Of a stretch of DNA of 12,384 bases, positions 1-5,757 are shown piece by piece. A program made the translations under genes and the position numbers. Position 1 is the stretch's first letter; every line of letters starts with the position of its first letter. The DNA comes from Halomonas halophila. Lineage in GTDB: Bacteria > Pseudomonadota > Gammaproteobacteria > Pseudomonadales > Halomonadaceae. The DNA lies in the NCBI GenBank assembly GCA_002433675.1, contig DJIP01000028.1:1-12384 (forward strand), in the 5' to 3' direction. Below the pieces are notes generated by a model that ran no database searches, had not been told where the DNA came from, and was given only the letters and a program-made list of their open reading frames with translations.

Positions 1-590
1 CTCCCATCGAGATCCCCCGGCGCAAGCAGCAGCCGCTGGTGTTCGACATCGACGAGCATCCTCGCGCCGGTACCACCCTGGAAAAGCTGGCTGCTCTGTC
101 GACCCCGTTCAAGGACAATGGCAGTGTCACCGCCGGCAACGCCTCCGGGGTCAACGACGGCGCCTGTGCCATGCTGGTCGCAAGCCAGGCGGCGGTGGAG
201 CGCCATGGCCTGGTGCCGATGGCGCGTATCGTCGGCATGGCCACCGGCGGGGTGGAACCGCGCATCATGGGCTATGGCCCGGTCCCGGCGGTGCGCCGGC
301 TGCTCGAGCGCAGCGGCGTTGCGATCGACGAGATCGACGTGATCGAGCTCAACGAAGCCTTCGCCGCCCAGGCCCTGGCCTGTCTGCGCGATCTCGGCGT
401 CGCCGACGATGACCCCCGGGTCAATCCCAACGGCGGAGCCATCGCCCTGGGCCATCCGCTCGGCATGTCCGGGGCGCGCCTGTTGATGACCGCCGCCCAC
501 GAGCTCAACAGGAGCGGCAAGCGCTACGCCTTGTGCACCATGTGTGTGGGTGTGGGCCAGGGCATCGCCACCCTGATCGAACGGGTTTAG
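1..590 (+). CDS. pcaF: Beta-ketoadipyl-CoA thiolase, 3' part (5' end cut by window edge)
   Basis: PcaF catalyses the last step of the beta-ketoadipate pathway, CoA-dependent cleavage of beta-ketoadipyl-CoA to succinyl-CoA and acetyl-CoA in the cytoplasm. Reading from base 3, about 195 residues are visible, roughly the C-terminal half of a family of about 400 residues. Seen here are the thiolase signatures [26 protein letters not shown] (with its catalytic His) and [10 protein letters not shown] (with the C-terminal catalytic Cys). The start [16 protein letters not shown] is typical of the PcaF subgroup rather than a fatty-acid thiolase. The nucleophilic Cys near residue 90 lies outside the window. 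A GTG at 39 would give a shorter ORF, but homologous sequence continues upstream of it, so it is not the start. The next gene follows after 18 nt, so the two are almost certainly cotranscribed. Confidence 0.95.
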   Translation, partial: PIEIPRRKQQPLVFDIDEHPRAGTTLEKLAALSTPFKDNGSVTAGNASGVNDGACAMLVASQAAVERHGLVPMARIVGMATGGVEPRIMGYGPVPAVRRLLERSGVAIDEIDVIELNEAFAAQALACLRDLGVADDDPRVNPNGGAIALGHPLGMSGARLLMTAAHELNRSGKRYALCTMCVGVGQGIATLIERV

Positions 591-608
591 AGGAACAGGA
601 GAGAGGTC

Positions 609-1793
609 ATGGCATTTCTGAATATCGAAGGACGCAGCGTCGCGTATCGCCTGCTCGGCGCCGAGGCCAATCCTCTGGTGGTGCTGGCGCATCCGCTGGG
701 CATGAGCCAGGCGGTGTGGGACGACGTCCTGCCGATGCTGTTGCCACGCTACCGCGTGTTGACCTGGGACCTGCCCGGTCATGGCGCCAGCCAGGCCTGG
801 GGCGACGGGCCGATCACTCCGGCCGAACTGGCGAAGGAAGCCATCACCCTGGCCGACCACGCCGGCGCCGGACGCTTTCACTTCGTCGGTACCTCCATCG
901 GCGGCGTGGTGGGGCAGCAGCTGATCAGCGAACACGGCGAGCGCCTGTTCTCCGCCGCCCTGACCAACACCGGGGCGGTGATCGGTACCCGCGAGCTGTG
1001 GACCACCAGGGCCGAGCGTGTGCGCCGCGAGGGCCTGGCGGCGATGTCCGGCGAGATCGTGCCGCGCTGGTTCGCTCCCGCCTGCTTCGACGCCGAGCCG
1101 GCGCTCAAGGCGGGCTGGTGCACCCAGATGGGACGCGGTGACGACGAGTCCTACGCGCTGCTCTGCGAAATGCTGGGGCGCGATACCTTCACCGGGAAGC
1201 TCTCCGGCAAGGGCGTCAAGGTGCAGCTGTTCGGTGGCAGCGAGGACCTGGCGACGCCGCCGGCCACCCTGGAGGCCTTGGCGTCCGAGTGCGACGGTGC
1301 CCCCCTCGAGGTGCTCGAAGGCGTCGGTCACGTGCCTTCGGTGGAGGCGCCGGGCCGATTCGCCGAGAAGCTGCTGGCGGTCATGGCGAAGGACCTGGGT
1401 GACGTGGGCGCAGAGGGCGTCGACTATTCCACCGGCCTTGCGACCCGCAAGCAGGTACTGGGCGAGTCGCACGTGGCCCGCTCCACCGAGAATGCCAACA
1501 GCCTGGACACTCCGTTCCAGCAGATGATCACGCGGCTGGCCTGGGGTGAGCTGTGGTCAAATGACGACCTGACGCGACGCGAGCGCAGCATGATCACCAC
1601 CGGCATCCTCGCCGCCCTAGGGCGCGAGGAGCTGACCCTGCACCTGAAGACCGCCCGGCGGATCGGCCTCAGCGAGGCGGAGCTGCGTCAGGTACTGATG
1701 CACGTGGCCATCTATGCCGGCGTGCCGGCGGCCAACCATGCCTTTGCCCTGGCCAAGGAGCTGGGCTGGGGAAGTGGCGAATCATCGGCATGA
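609..1793 (+). CDS. pcaD-pcaC (pcaL-type fusion): Fused beta-ketoadipate enol-lactone hydrolase / gamma-carboxymuconolactone decarboxylase
   Basis: A 394-residue two-domain protein. Residues 1 to about 262 form an alpha/beta-hydrolase of the PcaD type: the oxyanion-loop motif LAHPLG is at 26-31, the nucleophile elbow GTSIGG has Ser96, the likely acid is Asp213 in GGSEDLATPP, and the catalytic His241 is in GVGHVPS. Residues about 275-390 form a PcaC-type carboxymuconolactone decarboxylase, recognisable from TRKQVLGESHV, RERSMITTGILAALGR and VLMHVAIYAGVPAANHAF. The decarboxylase turns gamma-carboxymuconolactone into the enol-lactone, which the hydrolase opens to beta-ketoadipate, so one chain does two consecutive steps. 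Such fusions are known and are called PcaL in actinomycetes. The ATG at 609 follows a strong GGAGAGAGG. No catD is visible, so the hydrolase half probably also serves the catechol branch (inference). Confidence 0.95.
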   Translation: MAFLNIEGRSVAYRLLGAEANPLVVLAHPLGMSQAVWDDVLPMLLPRYRVLTWDLPGHGASQAWGDGPITPAELAKEAITLADHAGAGRFHFVGTSIGGVVGQQLISEHGERLFSAALTNTGAVIGTRELWTTRAERVRREGLAAMSGEIVPRWFAPACFDAEPALKAGWCTQMGRGDDESYALLCEMLGRDTFTGKLSGKGVKVQLFGGSEDLATPPATLEALASECDGAPLEVLEGVGHVPSVEAPGRFAEKLLAVMAKDLGDVGAEGVDYSTGLATRKQVLGESHVARSTENANSLDTPFQQMITRLAWGELWSNDDLTRRERSMITTGILAALGREELTLHLKTARRIGLSEAELRQVLMHVAIYAGVPAANHAFALAKELGWGSGESSA

Positions 1794-2044
1794 GGGACAT
1801 CGATTGCCGCTGGGGGTAAAAGAGTGGTAAATAGCTGACACTCGGAGCACAGAATCCTCCAGAGAGGCAGCAACGCCCTCTGGCTGTTGGTGGCTTGCCA
1901 CGCCATAGGTGGCAGGGCAACCCTGCTGCTCCATTCGTGGGTCCTCGGCCAGTTGCTAGACTTGGCATAGGGAGAAGGAGAGGATCCCGTCCGGCAGGGA
2001 GTGCCCGATGCATGCCCATTTCGGCAGCAAGAGGTCAACTATTG
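1794..2044. other. Intergenic region with overlapping hairpins
   Basis: This 251-nt gap between the fused pcaDC gene and the exported-protein gene has no convincing ORF. It contains two overlapping, mutually exclusive inverted repeats. CTTGCCAC (1894-1901) pairs with GTGGCAGG (1909-1916) with one G-T pair. GCAGGG (1912-1917) pairs with CCCTGC (1921-1926). No T-tract follows either, so a classic terminator is not supported. A purine-rich GGAGAAGGAGAGG lies near 1971-1983 but is too far from the chosen start at 2045 to be its ribosome site. Confidence 0.5.
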
Positions 2045-2482
2045 ATGTGGTTAAAGACGTTTGTGGCGATACTGCTCGGCACCCTGATGGCCGGTACGGC
2101 GTCGGCGGAGTGGCGCTACACCCCGGCCCACCAGATGTTCGGCGACGCCCCGGCGGCGCGCGTCGATGATGGCAGTGGTCATTCTCTGGCACTGGTGTGC
2201 TGGAACGGTGTGCCCATGGTATCGGTGGCCGGCTATGCCTCCCAGATGGGTGCCGATCGGCGCAAGCCGCTGGAGGTGCTGGTGGACGGCATCGGGTATC
2301 GCCTGGAGTCGCGCCACTCCCCCAACGATGGCGTATGGTTCGCCCCGTCCCCGCTCGGTTTGACCAAGACGCTGCAAGGCGGCAACGTGGCGGTGGTCAC
2401 ACCCCAGGATACCCGCCCCTCACGCTTTTCCCTGAGCGGCGCCGACGAGCCCATCGAGCGCGTGCTGGCAGCCTGTCGCTAA
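2045..2482 (+). CDS. Small exported protein of unknown function
   Basis: The 145-residue product is not assigned to a family. The ATG at 2045 was chosen because it begins a clear signal peptide: MWLK, a hydrophobic stretch at about residues 5-17, then a TASA cleavage site before Glu22, which predicts export to the periplasm. AAGAGG lies about 10 nt upstream as a moderate ribosome site. The reading frame is open further upstream to 1895, but the added residues are Arg/Pro-rich and would bury the signal peptide. The mature part (about 124 residues) has exactly two cysteines, in LALVCWNG and at the C-terminal AACR, which could form a disulfide. The ending FSLSG...IERVLAAC resembles a pattern seen in several small periplasmic proteins of proteobacteria (loose impression, not an assignment). 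It sits between pcaDC and pcaQ on the same strand; no link to aromatic catabolism is visible. Confidence 0.72.
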   Translation: MWLKTFVAILLGTLMAGTASAEWRYTPAHQMFGDAPAARVDDGSGHSLALVCWNGVPMVSVAGYASQMGADRRKPLEVLVDGIGYRLESRHSPNDGVWFAPSPLGLTKTLQGGNVAVVTPQDTRPSRFSLSGADEPIERVLAACR

Positions 2483-2570
2483 CGCTGACGCTGTCGGTGT
2501 GGTGGAGGCGGCAGAGGTGCCAACGGCGCCACGCTAGACGTCCATCACGTCGCCAGATTCGCAGGCCACC

Positions 2571-3494
2571 ATGCTCAATCATCGTATCAAGCTGCGCCAT
2601 CTCAACGCCTTTCTCGAGGTGTCGCGCAGCCGCAGCTTCGCCCGGGCCGCCGACGCCCTGGCGATCACCCAGCCGGGCATCTCCAAGGCCATCCGTGAAC
2701 TCGAGGAGATCGTTGGCGCCAGCCTGTTCGAGCGCAGTGCCCAGGGCGTCAGCCTGACCCAGGCGGGGCTCACCCTGTTGCGCCACGCGGGGCCTGCGCT
2801 GCGCGCCTTGGAAGAGGGCGTGGGGGCGCTGGCCGACGGCCATGGTGGACAGCGTTGGCTCAGGGTCGGGGCCCTGTCGACGGTGGAATCGCGGCTGTTG
2901 CCGGCGGCGATCCAGCACTTCCAGGCCTCGCCGCTGGGCCAAGAGACCAGCGTCACCGTGACCACCGGTGCCAGCGCCTTTCTGCTGTCGCGGCTGGCGC
3001 TGGGCGAGCTCGACGTGGTGGTGGGGCGAATGACCGAAGCCCGCGAGATTCGTGACCTGGCCTTCGAACACCTCTACTACGAATCGCTGCGGCTGGTGGT
3101 GCGCCAGGGCCATCCGCTGGCCACTGTCTCGCCCTGTCCTCCCGAGGCCCTGAGCGACTACCCCTGGGCCGTGCCTCCCCCACAGACCACCTTGCGTCAG
3201 CGGGTCGACAGCTTCTGTGTGCGCCACGCCATCAGTTTGCCCGCGCCCTGTCTGGAGACCCTGTCGCTGCCGGTCAGCCGGCGCTTCACACTGGACACCG
3301 ATGCCATCTGGGTGGCGCCCTTCGAGGCGGTGGCCGAGGATCTGGAAAGTGGCCATCTGATCGAGCTGGCACTGACCTTCGAGCACCAGGGCGGCTCGGT
3401 GGGGCTGTGTACCAACACCACCCTGAGCCCCAGCCTGGCGCTGGAAGGCTTCGCCGAGTCGCTGCGCCAGGCCGCCGCGGCAAGACCCCAGTAG
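2571..3494 (+). CDS. pcaQ: LysR-type activator of protocatechuate genes, PcaQ
   Basis: A 307-residue LysR-type regulator. The N-terminal winged helix-turn-helix is seen in RHLNAFLEVSRSRSFARAAD, ITQPGISKAIRELEEIVG and LFERSAQGVSLTQAG (about residues 8-65), followed by the linker helix and the effector-binding domain, which contains GRMTEAREIRDLAFEHLYYE. These segments resemble PcaQ of alphaproteobacteria, which activates pcaDCHGB-type operons in response to beta-carboxymuconate; that is known of the family and not shown here. The ATG at 2571 fits the family start, but the ribosome site is weak (GCAGG). The gene lies upstream of pcaHG on the same strand, whereas in rhizobia pcaQ is divergent from its target. 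A matching operator lies in the gap downstream, supporting the assignment. Confidence 0.88.
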   Translation: MLNHRIKLRHLNAFLEVSRSRSFARAADALAITQPGISKAIRELEEIVGASLFERSAQGVSLTQAGLTLLRHAGPALRALEEGVGALADGHGGQRWLRVGALSTVESRLLPAAIQHFQASPLGQETSVTVTTGASAFLLSRLALGELDVVVGRMTEAREIRDLAFEHLYYESLRLVVRQGHPLATVSPCPPEALSDYPWAVPPPQTTLRQRVDSFCVRHAISLPAPCLETLSLPVSRRFTLDTDAIWVAPFEAVAEDLESGHLIELALTFEHQGGSVGLCTNTTLSPSLALEGFAESLRQAAAARPQ

Positions 3495-3500
3495 CGGGGA

Positions 3501-3597
3501 CGCCATAACTGGCACGCCATAGCTGGCAGCGATAACAAGGTGCAACAGCAGGGACCGCCAAGCAGGGTTCGCCAAGCAGGGCAGGACCGTGGACCGT
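3501..3597. repeat. Cluster of short tandem repeats with 14-nt period
   Basis: Two adjacent 14-bp units, CGCCATAACTGGCA (3501-3514) and CGCCATAGCTGGCA (3515-3528), differ at one base. Further on, CGCCAAGCAGGG occurs at 3556-3567 and 3570-3581, and its core AGCAGGG occurs three times exactly 14 nt apart (3547, 3561, 3575). GGACCGT is duplicated in tandem at 3584-3597. The arrays sit just after the pcaQ stop codon. They look like local slippage duplications; no function is known to me. Confidence 0.75.
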
Positions 3598-3604
3598 CCC
3601 TGCT
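3547..3604 (+). terminator. Possible pcaQ terminator or stem-loop (long-range inverted repeat)
   Basis: AGCAGGGAC (3547-3555) and GTCCCTGCT (3596-3604) are perfect 9-bp inverted copies separated by 40 nt containing repeats. The structure lies between the pcaQ stop and the pcaH promoter, so it could end pcaQ transcripts. No U-tract follows and the loop is long, so this is a tentative call. Confidence 0.3.
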
Positions 3605-3629
3605 ATCCGACGTCTCACCATCCGGTCAC

Positions 3630-3647
3630 CATAACCCCTGGGTTATG
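3630..3647. promoter_or_regulatory. PcaQ operator (ATAACC-N4-GGTTAT)
   Basis: CATAACCCCTGGGTTATG is a perfect 8+2+8 palindrome. Its core ATAACC-CCTG-GGTTAT (3631-3646) matches the PcaQ box reported for Sinorhizobium and relatives, ATAACC-N4-GGTTAA, at all but the last position, where the change makes the symmetry perfect. It lies between pcaQ and pcaH, about 65 bp upstream of a candidate pcaH start site. That is the usual recognition position for a LysR-type activator. Confidence 0.8.
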
Positions 3648-3667
3648 TCGACCGGCCAAGGTCTCAA

Positions 3668-3696
3668 TTGGCAGCCCGGGTGTGGCTGGTCACACT
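3668..3696 (+). promoter_or_regulatory. Candidate pcaHG promoter
   Basis: TTGGCA (3668-3673) could serve as a -35 element, followed after 17 nt by a weak -10, CACACT (3691-3696). Transcription would begin near 3703, placing the palindrome centred at 3638.5 at about -65. A poor -10 is typical of activator-dependent promoters. The call rests on motif matching and spacing only. Confidence 0.4.
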
Positions 3697-3763
3697 GCTG
3701 TCATCGCCTCGTGTCTCGAGGTGCGTGTGAACAACCAACAATCACGCCAGGACCTCTCCCCCC

Positions 3764-4501
3764 ATGAGCCTCAATCGGAACCTCAATCGTCGCTTCGTCG
3801 AGCGGGATCGCCAGTGGCACCCCGCCGCCTATACCCCCGGCTACAAGACCTCGGTGCCGCGCTCGCCCTCCCAGGCGCTGGTCAGCCTGCAGACCCCCAG
3901 CGTGTCGGAACTCACCGGCCCCGAGTTTCGCCGCCTGCGCATGGGCCCCCATGACAACGACCTTCTGTTGAATTTCCGCGATGCCGATAGCCCCGGTCTG
4001 CCGGTAGGGGAGCGGGTGATCATGTTCGGCCGGGTCGTCGACCAGTTCGGCAAGCCGGTGCCGCAGACTCTGGTGGAGATGTGGCAGGCCAATGCCGGCG
4101 GCCGCTATCGCCACAAGAAGGACAGCTACCTGGCCCCGCTGGACCCCAACTTCGGCGGCGTCGGGCGTTGTCTCACCGACGACGATGGCTGGTACCACTT
4201 CCGCACGATCAAACCTGGCCCCTATCCCTGGCCCAACGGCATCAACACCTGGCGACCGGCGCACATCCATGTGAGCGTCATGGGCCCGGCGATCTCCACC
4301 CGGTTGATCACCCAGATGTACTTCGAGGGGGACCCGCTGATTCCGATCTGCCCCATCGTCCAGACCCTGAAGGACGAGGAGGCCGTGGGCACCATGATCG
4401 GTCGACTCGACATGGCCCGCTCGCGGCCCATGGACGCCCTGGCCTACCGCTTCGACCTGGTGGTGCGTGGCGAACTGCAGACCTATTTCGAGAATCAGTG
4501 A
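3764..4501 (+). CDS. pcaH: Protocatechuate 3,4-dioxygenase beta subunit
   Basis: The 245-residue catalytic subunit of the intradiol dioxygenase that opens protocatechuate to beta-carboxy-cis,cis-muconate using non-haem Fe(III). The four iron ligands are visible: Tyr115 in GRYRHK, Tyr154 in PGPYPW, and His167 and His169 in WRPAHIHV. Their spacing (39, 13 and 2 residues) is the same as in the Pseudomonas putida enzyme (Tyr108, Tyr147, His160, His162). Arg164 corresponds to the active-site Arg. The C-terminal [14 protein letters not shown] is also typical. Length is normal for the family. The ATG at 3764 has only a weak, distant AGGA, so translation initiation may be modest. pcaG follows after 62 nt. 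Activation by PcaQ is expected from the upstream box. Confidence 0.97.
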   Translation: MSLNRNLNRRFVERDRQWHPAAYTPGYKTSVPRSPSQALVSLQTPSVSELTGPEFRRLRMGPHDNDLLLNFRDADSPGLPVGERVIMFGRVVDQFGKPVPQTLVEMWQANAGGRYRHKKDSYLAPLDPNFGGVGRCLTDDDGWYHFRTIKPGPYPWPNGINTWRPAHIHVSVMGPAISTRLITQMYFEGDPLIPICPIVQTLKDEEAVGTMIGRLDMARSRPMDALAYRFDLVVRGELQTYFENQ

Positions 4502-4520
4502 ACAAGATCAGGAACAACAA

Positions 4521-4551
4521 CTGCCGTGGTGCCCGAGTCGGCCCACGGCAG
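4521..4551 (+). promoter_or_regulatory. Hairpin between pcaH and pcaG, just before the pcaG ribosome site
   Basis: CTGCCGTGG (4521-4529) and CCACGGCAG (4543-4551) form a perfect 9-bp stem with a 13-nt loop; GCC/GGC inside the loop could add three pairs. The stem ends immediately before GAGGAG, the pcaG ribosome site, which starts at 4553. There is no U-tract. It may protect or tune the two-gene message (inference). Confidence 0.5.
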
Positions 4552-4563
4552 CGAGGAGCCCCC

Positions 4564-5202
4564 ATGCAACAGCCAAACCTTACCCCTACCGCGAACCTGA
4601 TGCTGCGCGAGACCGCTTCCCAGACCGCCGGCCCCTACGTGCATATCGGCCTGGCGCTGGCCGTTGCCGGCCTGCCCGAGCGCGACGAGGAGATCTGGAA
4701 CGAACTGGCCAAGGATAACGCCGAAGGCGAGCGTATCGAAGTGGCAGGACGGGTCATCGACGGCAACGGCGACCTGGTCCGCGACGCCCTGCTGGAGGCC
4801 TGGCAGGCCGACGCCAACGGCGACTACCAGACGGCGTTCGACCTCAAGGCGCCGTTCAACAGCTTCGGGCGTACCGCGACCACCGCCGAGGGCAACAGCG
4901 AGTGGCGCTTTGTCACCGTCAAGCCCGGCGCCATCGCCCGGCCCGATGGCCGCACCATGGCCCCGCACATCAACCTGACGATCTTCGCCCGGGGCGTGAA
5001 CCTGCATCTGCAGACCCGGCTCTACTTCGATGACGAGCAGAAGGCTAATGCCGGCTGCCCGGTGCTGGGCGCGATCGAGTCGCCGGCCCGGCGCCAGACG
5101 CTGATCGCCCGGCGTGAAGAAGGCGGGGAAGGCGGCCTGCCACGCTATCGCCTGGATATCGTGCTGCAGGGGGAGGGAGAGACGGTGTTCTTCGACTTCT
5201 GA
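4564..5202 (+). CDS. pcaG: Protocatechuate 3,4-dioxygenase alpha subunit
   Basis: The 212-residue partner of PcaH in the alpha-beta protomer. It shares the intradiol dioxygenase fold but lacks the Tyr/Tyr/His/His iron site; where PcaH has AHIH this protein has APHINLTIFARGVN. The N-terminal ETASQTAGPYVHIGLAL and later LQTRLYFDD and RYRLDIVLQGEGETVFFDF are characteristic of alpha subunits. The ATG at 4564 follows GAGGAG by about 5 nt; the frame is open much further upstream, but that part overlaps pcaH and is not coding. A long GC-rich hairpin follows the stop codon, so pcaHG looks like a two-gene operon. Confidence 0.96.
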   Translation: MQQPNLTPTANLMLRETASQTAGPYVHIGLALAVAGLPERDEEIWNELAKDNAEGERIEVAGRVIDGNGDLVRDALLEAWQADANGDYQTAFDLKAPFNSFGRTATTAEGNSEWRFVTVKPGAIARPDGRTMAPHINLTIFARGVNLHLQTRLYFDDEQKANAGCPVLGAIESPARRQTLIARREEGGEGGLPRYRLDIVLQGEGETVFFDF

Positions 5203-5219
5203 TCGCGTTCGTCAGCATG

Positions 5220-5253
5220 CACGGACGTCGCGGCGTGAACCGCGACGTCCGTG
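5220..5253 (+). terminator. Strong hairpin after pcaG
   Basis: CACGGACGTCGCGG (5220-5233) and CCGCGACGTCCGTG (5240-5253) are perfect inverted copies, making a 14-bp stem with a 6-nt loop 17 nt after the pcaG stop. No T-run follows, so it may be a Rho-independent-like end, a 3' stabiliser, or both. It separates pcaHG from ridA. Confidence 0.6.
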
Positions 5254-5270
5254 TCGCTATGTACCCGCGT

Positions 5271-5298
5271 TTGCACCGACGCTTCCATGGCCTATGCT
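5271..5298 (+). promoter_or_regulatory. Candidate ridA promoter
   Basis: TTGCAC (5271-5276) and TATGCT (5293-5298) are separated by 16 nt, upstream of the ridA start at 5334 and downstream of the pcaG hairpin. The -10 is fair and the -35 weak. This supports ridA having its own promoter. Confidence 0.3.
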
Positions 5299-5333
5299 AG
5301 CGGTCTTTTCCGCCCTGGCTTCGAGGTCCCACC

Positions 5334-5696
5334 ATGGATATCCACCGCATCAACCCCACCCCCCGCTGGTCCGACATCGCCGTGTTCAACGGCATGGCCC
5401 ACTTCGTCGAAGTCGCCGAGGCGGACACCAGCGCCGATATCACCGGCCAGGTGGAGCAGATCTTCGAACAGGCCGAGGAGTCGCTGGCCAAGGTGGCCAG
5501 CGACAAGACTCGGATCATTTCGGTCACCATCTACCTGACCGACTTTGCCCACTTCGATGCCCTGAATGTCGCCTGGGAGGCCTGGTTCGAGCCCGGCACC
5601 GCCCCCAGCCGTGCCTGCGTCAAGGCCGAGCTTGCCAACCCCGATCTGCTGGTCGAGATGGCCTTCGTGGCGGCGGCGGGCGAGGAGTTTCGGTAA
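5334..5696 (+). CDS. RidA-family (YjgF/YER057c/UK114) protein
   Basis: A 120-residue member of the Rid family. True RidA proteins are cytoplasmic trimers that hydrolyse reactive enamine/imine intermediates made by PLP enzymes. Seen here: QVEQIFEQAEESLAKVASDKTRIISVTIYLTD, cited as residues 40-70 and matching the family core; Arg93 in APSRACVKAEL; and Glu108 in LLVEMAF. The Arg and Glu are 15 residues apart, matching Arg105 and Glu120 of RidA, so imine deaminase chemistry is plausible. The start ATG at 5334 has GAGG about 8 nt upstream. It is isolated between hairpins, same strand as pcaHG and convergent with catR. The pathway here has no imine intermediate, so its role is unclear; general housekeeping and a catabolic-specific Rid protein are both possible. 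Confidence 0.88.
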   Translation: MDIHRINPTPRWSDIAVFNGMAHFVEVAEADTSADITGQVEQIFEQAEESLAKVASDKTRIISVTIYLTDFAHFDALNVAWEAWFEPGTAPSRACVKAELANPDLLVEMAFVAAAGEEFR

Positions 5697-5721
5697 TACG
5701 GCAGGGTTAGCTGCCCGCCCC

Positions 5722-5749
5722 AGGCAGGGCCTTGGCCCTGCCTTCCCTT
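5722..5749. terminator. Terminator between convergent ridA and catR
   Basis: AGGCAGGGCC (5722-5731) and GGCCCTGCCT (5734-5743) are perfect inverted copies; the RNA would fold as a GC-rich stem with a CUUG tetraloop. TTCCCTT follows on the plus strand, as expected for termination of ridA. For catR the same stem works, but without a clear U-tract. It lies in the 61-nt convergent gap. Confidence 0.75.
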
Positions 5750-5757
5750 GATGTATT

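Noticed and set aside
1895..2044. A 50-codon N-terminal extension of the exported protein
   Set aside because: The added residues are Arg/Pro/Gly-rich and would bury a clear signal peptide that starts at the ATG at 2045.
2397..3575. A 392-residue minus-strand frame opposite pcaQ
   Set aside because: Antisense shadow rich in Gly, Arg and Gln with no recognisable motif; pcaQ on the plus strand is a clear LysR regulator.
3501..3597. CRISPR-like array
   Set aside because: The units are only 14 nt and adjacent, without spacers, and no cas genes are present.
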